A stretch of DNA of 56,842 nucleotides from Ruminococcus sp. (GCA_013911065.1 JACERV010000033.1:1-56842), one strand, 5' to 3'. Counted from the first letter of the stretch, positions 1 to 10,266 are shown. Numbers and translations are program-made. The notes: generated by a model from the letters alone, not told the origin.

Positions 1-458
1 CTTTCTAATAAAATTTTGTATTCATCTGAAATACGGTGTATTCAGATGGCTTATTAAAGTTACTCTTTTTTTATATCAAAAAATTTGTATAAAACCTCTT
101 GACTATTTATAGTTTGTCACCTCTTTCTATTTTAAAATTATTAAAACCAGCCGACTGTTTTACTTGAGTCAATCTTATCCTAAATCATTCCTGGAAACCA
201 TTGATTATCAAATCTACATTATGCCTTATCTTAAACCCATTTTCAAATAGCTGACCGGTATCCCGTTGCTCTGTTCTTTGTGAGAAATAAATCAAAGAAA
301 TCTGTATGGTTTGTTCGCGACCAAAGAATTGTTGTGTATTTTTCACAACTAGTACAAAATTCATCTTGCATATCTTTAAATTTCACGATGCATTTGTATT
401 GCATTTTTTATCATTGATATTTCATATCTTAATATTTAGTCTCTGGAAAATAAACAAT
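1..458. other. AT-rich gene-free stretch
   Basis: No convincing gene is visible. A hairpin lies at 23-48 (arms CATCTGAA / TTCAGATG with extra inner pairs and one bulged A) and may end a transcript entering from the left. A 53-codon open frame on the minus strand (243-404) has no ribosome site and is probably chance or a remnant. The composition is more AT-rich than the housekeeping genes further along. Confidence 0.5.
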
Positions 459-494
459 CCCCCGAGATACTGCATCAAAAGATGATCTCGGAGG
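459..494 (-). terminator. Terminator of the AraC-type regulator gene
   Basis: The arms CCCCCGAGAT (459-468) and ATCTCGGAGG (485-494) pair over about ten positions including G-U. On the minus strand the stem is followed by a T-rich stretch. It sits about 20 bases past the stop codon of the regulator gene. Confidence 0.6.
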
Positions 495-514
495 ATGTTT
501 ATGAGATTGATTAT

Positions 515-1393
515 TTAGTTTTTTATTCCAATTCCATGCCGCCATTTTTCAGGCCCCATGCCATATGCCTTTTTAAATGCCCTGAAAAAGTAACTATAGC
601 TATTGAATCCCGTCGCCTCGGCAATTTCTGCAATGGGCATTGTTCCCATCAACAGATATTTCGCTTTTTGGAGCCGCTTCTCCAACATATAATGAACCAG
701 GGTATCATTCGTTTCTTCTTTAAACACCCGGCAGATGTGCGCAACGCTATAATTCGTAACTTCCGAAAGCGTCTCTAGCGGAATGGGCGTATCCAGATGG
801 GTTTCAATATAATGTATCAGTTTCGATAAAAGTTTGACATGCTTGGCACTTATACTCGTACGATTATTCTCCTCATACCCGTCCTCATACAGATAAGCCA
901 GAATCTGATAAATCAGCGCCCGATCCCGCAGTTCTTTTCCGTATTTCATATCGATCGTCTGGAAATCATTGATCACATTCATGTATTTTTGGAACTGCCA
1001 GATATCCAAATGCAGCACCGGGTAGTTCTCGCTCTTCTGCTCAAAAATCTCCAGCAGGTTGGCATTCCGTGACGAATATGAAAGCAGAATGCGGGGATCC
1101 AGTCCGATGTTGAATCGTTCATGTCCGACATTATTCTTGCATTTCAACATATGTGGCTGAAACAGATCACAGACAATAATATCCCCCCGCAAAACCCGAT
1201 ACTCCTTCTGATCGATCAAATACACCCCCGGCTCTCTACCAAGGTAGAATGAAATTTCATAATAATCATGATAATGCATAAAATAGGCATCCAGCGGTCC
1301 ACTCTTATGCATCACGATGTTATAAGCGTCCTCGTAATTAGACATTGTATTCCGGTCGAGCAGCCACGGCTCTTTTAAACTGATATCTCCCAT
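515..1393 (-). CDS. AraC family transcriptional regulator with N-terminal cupin-like domain
   Basis: Predicted DNA-binding regulator of 292 residues from the chosen start. The N-terminal half has a cupin-type sensing region (HYHDYYEISFYLG near residue 40, later GDIIVCDLFQPHML). The last ~100 residues form a two-helix-turn-helix AraC domain (LETLSEVTNYSVAHICRVFK and the second helix pair around IAEIAEATGFNSYSYFFRAFKK, written here in overlapping parts). The open frame extends upstream to a TTG at 1546, but that has no ribosome site. The ATG at 1393 has AGGAG seven bases before it and is preferred. The ligand and targets are unknown; AraC proteins with this layout often respond to sugars. No target operon is adjacent, since ppdK next to it is housekeeping. 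Confidence 0.85.
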   Translation of the reverse strand: MGDISLKEPWLLDRNTMSNYEDAYNIVMHKSGPLDAYFMHYHDYYEISFYLGREPGVYLIDQKEYRVLRGDIIVCDLFQPHMLKCKNNVGHERFNIGLDPRILLSYSSRNANLLEIFEQKSENYPVLHLDIWQFQKYMNVINDFQTIDMKYGKELRDRALIYQILAYLYEDGYEENNRTSISAKHVKLLSKLIHYIETHLDTPIPLETLSEVTNYSVAHICRVFKEETNDTLVHYMLEKRLQKAKYLLMGTMPIAEIAEATGFNSYSYFFRAFKKAYGMGPEKWRHGIGIKN

Positions 1394-1492
1394 ATTAATC
1401 TCCTGATCATGGATGGTTTGAAAGTTACAACCGTTCGGTATGACTATAGTGAGTAAAATACCATCTAATCCTATTTTTGACAGTATCTCATT

Positions 1493-1672
1493 ATGGATGG
1501 AGGCGGCTACTATCGGGGTTGTCACCGAAAAATACTTGTAAATCAACTAAGGAACCAGTACACCCAAAATCCTCTTCAAGGCATGACCTCTGATGATATA
1601 AAATATATGAGCGATAATGACCTTTTAGATATGAATTATTTTCTTTACGAAAATGTATTTGGGGAGCTTTGA
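1493..1672 (+). other. Small open frame, possible gene remnant
   Basis: A 59-codon frame runs opposite to the AraC gene and ends with a peptide that looks protein-like (MTSDDIKYMSDND then LLDMNYFLYENVFGEL, from 1583). Its acidic and aromatic composition is unlike a chance translation of AT-rich DNA. The ATGs at 1493 and 1583 lack a clear ribosome site, so a 3-prime remnant of a decayed gene is as likely as a functional small protein. I do not recognise a family. Confidence 0.25.
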
Positions 1673-1731
1673 TAAATAAAATGGCTTTTCGTTTTTAGCC
1701 ATTCCATATCGTCTTCTTCTGCCCATAAAAA

Positions 1732-1763
1732 ATGCATTATCATCATTTCTGATGATAATGCAT
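1732..1763 (-). terminator. Terminator after ppdK
   Basis: A perfect 14-bp stem (ATGCATTATCATCA / TGATGATAATGCAT) with a four-base loop is followed on the minus strand by TTTTTTA. It lies 33 bases past the ppdK stop codon. Confidence 0.85.
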
Positions 1764-1796
1764 CTGTTATAATCATTATTCAAATCTAATTAAATC

Positions 1797-4421
1797 CTAT
1801 CTACTATTGATAGCTGCCTGTGCTGCTGCCAGTCTTGCAATCGGAACACGGAATGGTGAGCAGGATACATAATCCAGTCCAAGTGTGTTGCAGAATTCTA
1901 CAGAACTTGGATCTCCTCCGTGCTCGCCGCAGATACCTACGTGCAGTTTAGAATTAGCAGGTTTTCCTAAGTCGATTGCCATTTCCATCAGCTTGCCTAC
2001 ACCTGTCTGATCCAATTTTGCAAACGGGTCATTCTCGAAAATCTTAACGTCATAGTATGCATCTAAGAATTTACCAGCATCATCACGTGAGAATCCATAT
2101 GTCATCTGTGTCAAATCGTTTGTACCGAAGCAGAAGAAGTCAGCTTCTTTTGCAATCTCATCAGCTGTAAGTGCAGCTCTTGGGATTTCAATCATTGTAC
2201 CTACCTCATACTTGAGGCTGCTTCCTGCTGCTGCAATTTCAGCATCTGCTGTTTCAACGACAACATTCTTTACAAACTTGAATTCTTTGATATCGCCAAT
2301 CAGCGGAATCATGATTTCCGGGCAAACGTTCCAGTCAGCATGTGCTTTCTGTACGTTGATAGCTGCGCGGATAATAGCCTTTGTCTGCATTTTTGCAATC
2401 TCTGGATATGTTACAGCCAGACGGCATCCACGATGTCCCATCATTGGGTTGAATTCATGAAGAGAATCAATGATTGCTTTAATCTGCTCTACAGTCTTGC
2501 CCTGAGCATCAGCCAGTTTCTTGATGTCAGCTTCCTCTGTAGGAACAAACTCATGAAGCGGCGGGTCTAAGAAACGGATTGTTACCGGATTTCCTTCCAG
2601 AGCTTCATACAATGCTTCGAAGTCTCCCTGCTGTACCGGAAGAATCTTCTCCAGTGCTGCTTCTCTTTCTTCTACTGTATCTGAACAAATCATTTCACGG
2701 AATGCGTCGATTCTGTTGCCTTCGAAGAACATATGCTCTGTACGGCAAAGACCGATACCTTCTGCTCCCAACTCACGTGCTTTTTTAGCATCTTCCGGTG
2801 TATCTGCATTTGTACGAACCTTCATAGTTCTGTACTTGTCAGCCCAACCCATGATTCTTCCAAATTCGCCGGCAATCTCAGCATCTACTGTCGGAATTAA
2901 TCCGTCATAAATATTACCTGTGGAACCATCCAGAGAAATTGCGTCTCCTTCATGATATTCTTTTCCACCAAGTTTAAACTTCTTATTTGCCTCATCCATT
3001 ACAATATCGCCGCATCCGGATACACAGCATTTTCCCATTCCACGCGCAACAACGGCAGCGTGTGATGTCATACCGCCACGTACTGTCAGAATACCCTGAG
3101 CGGCTTTCATGCCTTCGATATCTTCCGGAGATGTCTCAAGACGTGTAAGGATAACCTTCTCACCTTTTGCCGCCCATGCTTTTGCATCTTCAGCTGTGAA
3201 TACTACTTTACCGCATGCTGCTCCCGGTGAAGCGCCGAGTGCCTTTCCAATTGGTGTGGTAGCTTTCAGTGCAACTGTATCAAACTGAGGGTGAAGTAAT
3301 GTATCCAAGTTTCTGGGATCAATCATAGAAACTGCTTTCTCTTCTGTAATCATTCCCTCGTCCACTAAATCACAAGCAATTTTCAGAGCAGCCTGAGCTG
3401 TTCTCTTACCATTACGCGTCTGCAGCATATACAGTTTCTTGTCCTCAATTGTGAACTCCATATCCTGCATATCTCTGTAATGATTTTCAAGTGTATCACA
3501 GATGCCGATGAACTGTTCGTAAACTTCCGGCATGATGTCTTTTAACTGAGCAATCTTGTTCGGTGTACGAACACCAGCAACTACGTCCTCGCCCTGTGCA
3601 TTGATAAGGAACTCTCCCATAAGTGCCTTCTCACCTGTAGCTGGATCACGTGTAAACGCAACACCTGTACCGGATGTGTCACCCATGTTACCATATGCCA
3701 TTTCCTGTACGTTTACAGCTGTTCCCCATGAATATGGGATATCATTATCACGGCGGTATACATTCGCTCTTGGGTTGTCCCATGAACGGAATACTGCTTT
3801 TACAGCTCCCATCAACTGTTCCTTCGGATCTGATGGGAAGTCGCTGCCGATTTTTCCTTTGTATTCTTCTTTGAACTGTCCGGCAAGAGCTTTCAGATCG
3901 TCTGCGCTTAAAGCAGTATCCTCTGTAATACCTTTTTCCTCTTTCATCTTGTCGATAAGTTCTTCGAAGTATTTTTTACCAACCTCCATAACGACATCAG
4001 AATACATCTGGATAAATCTTCTATAACAGTCCCAAGCCCAACGTGGATTGCCTGATTTCTCAGCCAGCACGTTGACAACGTCTTCATTCAGACCAAGGTT
4101 CAGGATTGTATCCATCATACCTGGCATAGAAGCTCTGGAACCTGAACGTACAGAAACAAGGAGCGGATTCTCTTTGTCACCAAATTTCTTTCCGGTAACT
4201 TCCTCCATTTTAACGATAGCTTCCATGATCTGTTCCATGATTTCATCATTAATCTTCTCGCCATCCTCATAATACTGGGTACAAGCTTCCGTTGTGATTG
4301 TGAATCCCTGTGGTACTGGAAGACCCAGATTTGTCATCTCAGCAAGGTTAGCACCTTTACCGCCAAGAAGATTTCTCATGGTTGCGTTACCTTCCGTAAA
4401 CATATAAGCCCATTTTGCCAT
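1797..4421 (-). CDS. ppdK: Pyruvate, phosphate dikinase
   Basis: Cytoplasmic enzyme interconverting pyruvate + ATP + Pi and PEP + AMP + PPi. In fermentative clostridia it often works in the PEP-to-pyruvate direction or links to PPi metabolism. The protein has 874 residues, the usual length of clostridial PPDK. The N-terminal nucleotide-binding domain begins MAKWAYMFTEGN and contains GGKGANLAEM. The central phosphohistidine motif GGMTSHAAVVARG is near residue 455. The C-terminal PEP/pyruvate barrel ends with the catalytic-cysteine segment GICGEHGGDP near residue 830. AGGAGG lies 11-12 bases before the ATG, and a TATTAT -10-like box lies just upstream. The gene is monocistronic, with its own terminator. 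Confidence 0.97.
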   Translation of the reverse strand: MAKWAYMFTEGNATMRNLLGGKGANLAEMTNLGLPVPQGFTITTEACTQYYEDGEKINDEIMEQIMEAIVKMEEVTGKKFGDKENPLLVSVRSGSRASMPGMMDTILNLGLNEDVVNVLAEKSGNPRWAWDCYRRFIQMYSDVVMEVGKKYFEELIDKMKEEKGITEDTALSADDLKALAGQFKEEYKGKIGSDFPSDPKEQLMGAVKAVFRSWDNPRANVYRRDNDIPYSWGTAVNVQEMAYGNMGDTSGTGVAFTRDPATGEKALMGEFLINAQGEDVVAGVRTPNKIAQLKDIMPEVYEQFIGICDTLENHYRDMQDMEFTIEDKKLYMLQTRNGKRTAQAALKIACDLVDEGMITEEKAVSMIDPRNLDTLLHPQFDTVALKATTPIGKALGASPGAACGKVVFTAEDAKAWAAKGEKVILTRLETSPEDIEGMKAAQGILTVRGGMTSHAAVVARGMGKCCVSGCGDIVMDEANKKFKLGGKEYHEGDAISLDGSTGNIYDGLIPTVDAEIAGEFGRIMGWADKYRTMKVRTNADTPEDAKKARELGAEGIGLCRTEHMFFEGNRIDAFREMICSDTVEEREAALEKILPVQQGDFEALYEALEGNPVTIRFLDPPLHEFVPTEEADIKKLADAQGKTVEQIKAIIDSLHEFNPMMGHRGCRLAVTYPEIAKMQTKAIIRAAINVQKAHADWNVCPEIMIPLIGDIKEFKFVKNVVVETADAEIAAAGSSLKYEVGTMIEIPRAALTADEIAKEADFFCFGTNDLTQMTYGFSRDDAGKFLDAYYDVKIFENDPFAKLDQTGVGKLMEMAIDLGKPANSKLHVGICGEHGGDPSSVEFCNTLGLDYVSCSPFRVPIARLAAAQAAINSR

Positions 4422-4561
4422 GTCTTAATGACCTCCTAATAAATTTTTCAAATAAAATTGCACTAAGTCGCATATAATATTCTACTGGTTTTGTTTGACC
4501 CCGTCAAGCACTTTGTCCGTAAATTTACATTTCCCCCTTATTATGTAACGAAAAATCAAGA

Positions 4562-4603
4562 AAATAGGCAGACTTCCTTATTTTTATGGAGGTCTGCCTA
4601 TTT
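4562..4603 (-). terminator. Bidirectional hairpin terminator after kbl
   Basis: The arms AAATAGGCAGAC (4562-4573) and GTCTGCCTATTT (4592-4603) form a perfect 12-bp stem. A T run follows on the minus strand. It ends the tdh-kbl transcript before the ppdK promoter region. Confidence 0.8.
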
Positions 4604-4634
4604 GTCTGTGTACTTTTTACCATGTATAACGCTT

Positions 4635-5837
4635 TTAATTATCCAGTCCCATTTCGTTTCTTACTTCTTTAAAACATTTTACAATGAAATCAATATCTTC
4701 CTTTGTATGGCTTGCGCATACCTGAGTACGGATTCTTGCTTTTCCTTTCGGCACTACCGGATAAGAGAATGCTACTACATATACCCCTTTATCCATCATT
4801 CGTTTTGCAAACTCTGCTGCCGTCTTTTCATCATAAATCATTACCGGCACGCATGGATGGGTACCCGGGATGATGTCGAACCCATTATCCACCAGTTCTT
4901 TGCGGTAGTAAGCAGTTACTTCTTCCAGGTGGTCACGCAGTTCTGTACTTTCATCCAGCATGTCAAACATTTCAAGGCTTGCACCTGCAATTGCAGGTGC
5001 CACTGAGTTTGAGAACAGATATGGACGGCTTCTCTGACGAAGAAGGTCAATAATCTCTTTACGTCCTGAAGTATATCCGCCAGATGCCCCGCCAAGAGCT
5101 TTCCCAAGTGTTCCGGTGATGATATCTACGCGTTCCTGTACACCGCAGTACTCCGGTGTTCCGCGTCCGGTCTTTCCGATGAATCCTACTGCATGGCTGT
5201 CATCCACCATGACCAGAGCATTGTATTTGTCAGCAAGGTCGCACACACCTTTTAAGTTGCAGATGATACCATCCATTGAGAATACTCCGTCTGTAGCAAT
5301 CAATTTTACCCTTGCACCGGCTTCATCTGCCTCTTTTAACCTGGCCTCCAAGTCTTCCATATTATTATTCTTGTAACGGAAACGTTTTGCCTTACAAAGA
5401 CGTACTCCATCAATAATAGATGCGTGGTTCAGCTCATCACTGATTACGGCATCCTCTGCTGTAAGAATCGTCTCAAAAAGACCTCCGTTTGCATCAAAGC
5501 AGGAAGAATATAGAATCGTGTCATCCGTTCCAAGAAAATCAGATATCCTCTTTTCCAGTTTTTTGTGGATGTCCTGCGTCCCGCAGATGAAGCGTACGGA
5601 TGCGACTCCATATCCTTTCTCATCGTAAGTTCTTTTTGCTGCCTCAATCAGACGCGGATTGTCTCCCAGTCCAAGATAGTTATTTGCACACATGCAGAGA
5701 AGCTCCCTGCCGTCTTCCATTTTCACCCTTGCTCCCTGGGGAGAAACGAAGGGTGCTTCTCCCTTGAATAATCCCGCCTCCTTGATATCTTCTACTTCCT
5801 TGGTATAAATATTTAAAATATCGTTCTTACGTGCCAT
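4635..5837 (-). CDS. kbl: Glycine C-acetyltransferase (2-amino-3-ketobutyrate CoA ligase)
   Basis: PLP-dependent enzyme that cleaves 2-amino-3-oxobutyrate with CoA to glycine and acetyl-CoA, the second step of threonine breakdown. Its 400 residues match the family length. Visible signatures are [12 protein letters not shown] near residue 50, the [19 protein letters not shown] segment, and the PLP-lysine motif [14 protein letters not shown] near residue 245. It lies 44 bases downstream of tdh on the same strand, so the two should be cotranscribed. Other alpha-oxoamine synthases (for example BioF) share the fold, but the tdh neighbour makes Kbl by far the best call. Confidence 0.95.
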   Translation of the reverse strand: MARKNDILNIYTKEVEDIKEAGLFKGEAPFVSPQGARVKMEDGRELLCMCANNYLGLGDNPRLIEAAKRTYDEKGYGVASVRFICGTQDIHKKLEKRISDFLGTDDTILYSSCFDANGGLFETILTAEDAVISDELNHASIIDGVRLCKAKRFRYKNNNMEDLEARLKEADEAGARVKLIATDGVFSMDGIICNLKGVCDLADKYNALVMVDDSHAVGFIGKTGRGTPEYCGVQERVDIITGTLGKALGGASGGYTSGRKEIIDLLRQRSRPYLFSNSVAPAIAGASLEMFDMLDESTELRDHLEEVTAYYRKELVDNGFDIIPGTHPCVPVMIYDEKTAAEFAKRMMDKGVYVVAFSYPVVPKGKARIRTQVCASHTKEDIDFIVKCFKEVRNEMGLDN

Positions 5838-5881
5838 TATTTTTGTTCCTTCTTTCTTTATACTCTAATACTATATTACCA

Positions 5882-6946
5882 TTAATCATTCACATGTGAC
5901 CAGTCTAATATAACTTTTCCGGACTGCCCCGAAATCATTGCCTCAAACCCTTTCTCATAGTCCCCGATATCAAAGTGATGTGTGATAATTGGTGAAATAT
6001 CCAGACCGGCCTGCAGCATTGTGGACATTTTATACCATGTATCCCACACTTTTCTTCCATAAATGCCACGCAGATTCAGCCCATTGAAAATTACCGTCTC
6101 AAGGTCTACGACAGCATCCTTTCTCTGTAGTCCAAGAAGGGCAATCTTTCCGCCATGCTTCATATTATGGATCATATCGGAAAGACCTGCCTGTACTCCC
6201 GACATCTCAAGCCCTACGTCGAATCCTTCTGTCATTCCAATTTCCTTCATAACATCAGCCAGTTTTTCATTCTTCAGATTCACCGTTCTTGTGGCCCCCA
6301 GCTCCCTTGCAAGGTCCAGACGGTAATCATTCAAATCTGTTACGACAACATGCCTTGCACCTGAAAATTTCACGATGGCTGCCGCCATACATCCAATCGG
6401 ACCAGCACCGGTAATCAATACATCCTCCCCAAGAGAATCATAGGATAGTGCCGTATGTGCTGCATTTCCAAATGGATCAAAGATTGCATACATTTCTTCT
6501 GAAATCGCAAAGTTGCATGGCCATACATTAGAAGATGGAATCACCAGATACTCTGCAAATGCACCGCTTCTGTTAACCCCTACCCCTTTTGCCTCCTTAC
6601 AGTTCTCTTTGTGGCCTTCCAGACAGTTTCTGCATTTTCCACAGGTAATATGTCCCTCGCCGGATACAAGGTCCCCAATTTTAAATCCTTGTACGCCTCC
6701 TCCCACTTCTGCAACTTCCCCAACATACTCATGGCCTACCGTCATACCGATTGGTATCGTGCTCTGCGCCCATTCATTCCACTGATAGATATGCACATCT
6801 GTCCCGCATATTGCGGTTTTGTGGATTTTGATTTTCACGTCATTGGGCCCTACTTCCGGAATGGGAACTCTCTTCTTCCACAAGCCTTCTTCGGGCTTAT
6901 CCTTTACAAGAGCCCACATCAATCCGTCATTCTTCGTTCTTTTCAT
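5882..6946 (-). CDS. tdh: L-threonine 3-dehydrogenase
   Basis: Zinc- and NAD-dependent dehydrogenase converting L-threonine to 2-amino-3-oxobutyrate, the substrate of the following kbl product. The chosen start at 6946 gives 354 residues and has GGAGG eight bases upstream; the open frame continues to 7012 but without a ribosome site. Catalytic zinc residues lie in [13 protein letters not shown] and the GHEYVGEV segment. The structural zinc cysteines are in [15 protein letters not shown], and the Rossmann motif is [11 protein letters not shown]. It is divergent from sstT, so uptake and first oxidation of threonine share one intergenic region. Confidence 0.95.
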   Translation of the reverse strand: MKRTKNDGLMWALVKDKPEEGLWKKRVPIPEVGPNDVKIKIHKTAICGTDVHIYQWNEWAQSTIPIGMTVGHEYVGEVAEVGGGVQGFKIGDLVSGEGHITCGKCRNCLEGHKENCKEAKGVGVNRSGAFAEYLVIPSSNVWPCNFAISEEMYAIFDPFGNAAHTALSYDSLGEDVLITGAGPIGCMAAAIVKFSGARHVVVTDLNDYRLDLARELGATRTVNLKNEKLADVMKEIGMTEGFDVGLEMSGVQAGLSDMIHNMKHGGKIALLGLQRKDAVVDLETVIFNGLNLRGIYGRKVWDTWYKMSTMLQAGLDISPIITHHFDIGDYEKGFEAMISGQSGKVILDWSHVND

Positions 6947-7203
6947 GACATAAACCTCCAATTTTTCTATCATCTTCCCCAGATGACTATTCGCCCCAAT
7001 TATAACATCCACACTTTACGTATACAATAATGGATTGCCTTTTTTTATATAATTTGCTGATTTTTCTCCAGTATTGTTTTGAAACTCATGTTATTATCCA
7101 CAAAAATATATTGTTAAATTAATATTAATATAGCGTTTTTCACAGTTTTATGAGATAATAACTTTATGTTGGGGAAAACAAAACTAAAAAGAAAGAGAGG
7201 AAA

Positions 7204-7231
7204 GCAGATATATACGTGTCAGTATATCTGC
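7204..7231 (+). promoter_or_regulatory. Hairpin between a Shine-Dalgarno-like sequence and the sstT start
   Basis: The nine-base arms GCAGATATA (7204-7212) and TATATCTGC (7223-7231) flank a ten-base loop. An AGAGAGG sequence ends at 7200 and the ATG is at 7242. When the hairpin is folded, the purine tract lies only ~13 bases from the start codon; unfolded, it is ~41 away. Only a weak AGAAG lies directly before the ATG. Confidence 0.4.
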
Positions 7232-7241
7232 AAAAGAAGTA

Positions 7242-8501
7242 ATGAAAAATTTTTTAAACACCATTATTAACGTCGTTAACAAATGGAACAGTATCAGCCT
7301 GATCAAACGGATCATATGCGGTTTGATTCTCGGTATTATTCTTGGACTGGTTGTTCCTCAGGCATCGGCAATCTCAATTTTGGGCAGCCTGTTTGTTGGG
7401 GCATTACGGGGAGTTGCTCCAATTCTGGTATTTTTCCTGGTTATGAGTGCATTATGCCAAAGGTCAAAAGGCCAGAAAACCAATATGACATTTATTGTTG
7501 TACTCTATTTACTGGGTAACCTGTTATCCGCACTTTGTGCTGTGTTAGTAAGTTATGTGTTCCCGATCGCGCTCACTTTCTCCAAAAACACGAATACCGG
7601 AGATATTGCACCACCAAGCGGGGTCACCGAAGTGTTGACTAACCTTCTGATGAATGTAGTGGCGAACCCGGTAGATGCTCTTGTAAATGCAAACTATATC
7701 GGTATCCTTGCATGGGCTATCATTTTGGGACTTGCTCTTAAGAAAGCCAGTGACGGCACCAAGCGCGCCTTAGACAATATATCTGACGCTGTTGCACAGG
7801 CTGTTAAATGGATTATCAACTGCGCACCTTTTGGTATAATGGGTTTGATCTTCACTACAATTTCCGAACAAGGTCTGGAGGTTCTATTGGGATATGGAAG
7901 GTTGATTCTCGTTCTGGTAGGAACCATGTTCTTCGTAGCACTGGTTGTAAACCCTATCGTCACTTTCCTCTGCACCCGTAAAAATCCATTCCCGCTGGTA
8001 TTTACCTGCCTGAAAGACAGTGGTATCACCGCATTCTTTACCCGCAGTTCGGCTGCTAATATTCCAGTCAACATGGAACTGTGCAAAAAACTGGGGCTGA
8101 ATGAAGATACCTACTCTATTTCTATCCCTCTTGGTGCTACTGTAAACATGGCAGGAGCCGCAGTCACCATCTCCACAATGGCATTAGCGGCGGCTTACAC
8201 ACTGGATATCCACGTGGATTTCCTTACTGCCATCATCCTCTGCGTGCTGTCTGCCCTGAGCGCTGCCGGTGCATCTGGAGTAGCCGGAGGCTCATTGCTT
8301 CTAATTCCGCTTGCCTGCAGCCTGTTTGGTATTCCAAACGACATCGCAATGCAGGTAGTAGGCGTTGGTTTCATCGTAGGCGTAATTCAGGATTCCTGCG
8401 AGACTGCCCTGAACTCTTCTACAGACGTTCTGTACACAGCCTGTGCCGAATTCAGAGACAGACGCAAACATCCCGAATTATATACAGATAACGCAAATTA
8501 A
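7242..8501 (+). CDS. sstT: Serine/threonine:sodium symporter SstT
   Basis: Membrane transporter of the dicarboxylate/amino acid:cation symporter family, 419 residues. The N-terminal segment ([20 protein letters not shown]) and the later re-entrant loop regions ([43 protein letters not shown]) match SstT rather than glutamate or C4-dicarboxylate members. About eight to nine hydrophobic segments are visible. Placement divergent from tdh-kbl supports threonine and serine as substrates and suggests this strain can ferment imported threonine. A hairpin sits just before the start codon (7204-7231). Confidence 0.93.
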   Translation: MKNFLNTIINVVNKWNSISLIKRIICGLILGIILGLVVPQASAISILGSLFVGALRGVAPILVFFLVMSALCQRSKGQKTNMTFIVVLYLLGNLLSALCAVLVSYVFPIALTFSKNTNTGDIAPPSGVTEVLTNLLMNVVANPVDALVNANYIGILAWAIILGLALKKASDGTKRALDNISDAVAQAVKWIINCAPFGIMGLIFTTISEQGLEVLLGYGRLILVLVGTMFFVALVVNPIVTFLCTRKNPFPLVFTCLKDSGITAFFTRSSAANIPVNMELCKKLGLNEDTYSISIPLGATVNMAGAAVTISTMALAAAYTLDIHVDFLTAIILCVLSALSAAGASGVAGGSLLLIPLACSLFGIPNDIAMQVVGVGFIVGVIQDSCETALNSSTDVLYTACAEFRDRRKHPELYTDNAN

Positions 8502-8519
8502 AAGAAAAACCAAATTAAA

Positions 8520-8646
8520 TGACACGAAAATAAAAATCAAATTCTTGCAGGCGGCTGACTACTGGAGTTAGCCGCTCCCCTGCATCATCTGGTATATCTC
8601 CCGTCACCAGACCAATCCCCTGGTTACTATAAATCTGGAATTTTAA
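8520..8646 (-). terminator. Structured convergent spacer with M18 terminator
   Basis: This spacer separates convergent sstT and the first M18 gene. On the minus strand the arms GCGGCT/AGCCGC with outer GCAG/CTGC pairs (8547-8583) form a strong stem followed by TTTTTATTTT, a good terminator for the peptidase gene. A second hairpin (TCTGGT / ACCAGA) lies between it and the stop codon. I see no known riboswitch pattern. Confidence 0.6.
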
Positions 8647-8667
8647 TTAAAAATAACTTCTTTTCAA

Positions 8668-10107
8668 TTATGCCTCCTTCAAAAATGCAAGATAGCCTTT
8701 TAGCGCTTCGTAAATGTCAGCCTTGCTGGACACTTCCCAGGGTGCATGCATACTCAGAACCGGTATCCCGCAATCGATAACATCCATGCCATAATCCGCC
8801 ATCAGATAGGCAATGGTGCCTCCTCCCCCCTTGTCCACAGCTCCCAGTTCCGCAGTCTGAATAATGACTTTATGTTTCTCCATCATCTGTCTAAGTTCTG
8901 CCATATACTCAGCATTGGCATCATTTCCGCCGGATTTCCCTCCACTTCCCGAATATTTGTTAAACACAAGTCCATTTGCCAGATATGCCGAGTTTTTCCT
9001 TTCATAATACTCGTCAAACATCGGATCATAAGCTGCACTTACATCAGAAGACAGCATCTTGGAATTAGACAGTGCCCGGCGAACTTTCAGCTCCGAATAA
9101 TCCTGACACAGCTCCATCAGTTCTGCCACAGTATTTTCAAAAAACTTTGAGCGCATCCCTGTGGCACCTGTACTTCCAACTTCTTCTTTGTCAACCAGCA
9201 GGCAGCAAGATGTCCGCTTCGTCATTTTCAATTCCAAAAGTGCAAGCAGTGACGTAAAAGCGCAGCTCCGGTCATCCTGCCCATATCCCAGTATCATGCT
9301 TCTGTCCAGACCACAGTCCCGGGCTTTCCCTGCCGGTACAACTTCCAGCTCTGCTGAAATAAAATCTTCTTCCTTAATCTGATACTGTTCCCTGAGCAAT
9401 TTTAAAATTGTCATTTTTACCTTTTCAGTTTCTTCTGACACTTCTCCATTTGAAAACTCCGGATCTTTCTTTCCCAGATTTTTTTTAACTTCTTCCGGTT
9501 CTGCAGGAAGATTCCCAATCAGAAGGTCCATTTTTTCAGCATTGATAAAGTCTTTTACTTTCTTTTCGCCCAGTTCCCTTCCAAGGTGGGGAAGCAAATC
9601 TGTAATAACAAACACCGGATCTTTTTCCTTTTCCCCTAGTTTTATCTCAACTTTTGTACCATCCTTCCTGACAACAACTCCATGAATTGCCAGAGGCAGA
9701 GCCAGCCACTGGTACTTTTTCACTCCACCATAATAGTGTGTGTCCAAATAAGCATGTCCTTGTTCCTCATATAATGGAATCTGTTTTATATCAATTCTCG
9801 GAGAATCAATATGTGCTCCTAAAATATTCATTCCTTTTTCAAAAGGTTCCGTACCAATTTGAAATAATGCTACTGTTTTGTCCATTTGGCAGGCATATAC
9901 TTTGTCGCCGGGTCTCAGTGGTTCTTTTGCCTCCTTTATTGTTTCCAGATTTCTATATCCCCGGGACCGCGCTAATTTAATTGCAGCAGCTGCGCACTCC
10001 CGCTCTGTTTTGCTGCAGTCCAGAAAATGGCAGTATGCACGGCTGATATCTTCCACACGTTTTCTTTCCTCCGGACTATAATAATTCCAGGCATTTTTTC
10101 TTTTCAT
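8668..10107 (-). CDS. M18 family aminopeptidase (first of a tandem pair)
   Basis: Dinuclear zinc aminopeptidase, probably cytoplasmic, that trims N-terminal residues from peptides. The protein has 479 residues. Metal-site motifs of family M18 are visible: GAHIDSPRIDIKQ (His and Asp), GYGQDDRS (bridging Asp), LLVDKEEVGS (catalytic and metal Glu) and the C-terminal LSMHAPWEVSS (His). It is paralogous to the next gene upstream and differs by a ~20-residue insertion near residue 215 (KNLGKKDPEFSNGEVS). It sits about 200 bases after the second copy, with a hairpin between, so the two may be separately transcribed. Confidence 0.9.
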   Translation of the reverse strand: MKRKNAWNYYSPEERKRVEDISRAYCHFLDCSKTERECAAAAIKLARSRGYRNLETIKEAKEPLRPGDKVYACQMDKTVALFQIGTEPFEKGMNILGAHIDSPRIDIKQIPLYEEQGHAYLDTHYYGGVKKYQWLALPLAIHGVVVRKDGTKVEIKLGEKEKDPVFVITDLLPHLGRELGEKKVKDFINAEKMDLLIGNLPAEPEEVKKNLGKKDPEFSNGEVSEETEKVKMTILKLLREQYQIKEEDFISAELEVVPAGKARDCGLDRSMILGYGQDDRSCAFTSLLALLELKMTKRTSCCLLVDKEEVGSTGATGMRSKFFENTVAELMELCQDYSELKVRRALSNSKMLSSDVSAAYDPMFDEYYERKNSAYLANGLVFNKYSGSGGKSGGNDANAEYMAELRQMMEKHKVIIQTAELGAVDKGGGGTIAYLMADYGMDVIDCGIPVLSMHAPWEVSSKADIYEALKGYLAFLKEA

Positions 10108-10224
10108 AATCTCTTCCTTTCCGTCCGCATTTCTTTGTAGTCATTTTGTTCACTACAGTAGTATGGATGATTCTTCCAAGATTATTCCAAAGAAAAGCCT
10201 GGTCTGACTTCTTATTATATCAAT

Positions 10225-10266
10225 AAGGATGCATTCTGATGATAAAAATTATCAAAATGCATCCTT
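10225..10266 (-). terminator. Hairpin after the second M18 gene
   Basis: The arms AAGGATGCATT (10225-10235) and AATGCATCCTT (10256-10266) form a perfect 11-bp stem with an inner TGAT/ATCA helix. The T tract on the minus strand is short, so termination may be partial. Confidence 0.5.

Noticed and set aside
243-404. 53-codon minus-strand frame at the left end
   Set aside because: No ribosome site and low-complexity AT-rich context; kept only as a mention in the gap entry.
3556-4026. Long open frame opposite ppdK
   Set aside because: It is a shadow of the strongly biased ppdK codons; many other antisense frames in this window have the same cause.
8520-8646. Riboswitch in the sstT-M18 spacer
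   Set aside because: The spacer lies between convergent genes, downstream of both, and is explained by terminator hairpins.
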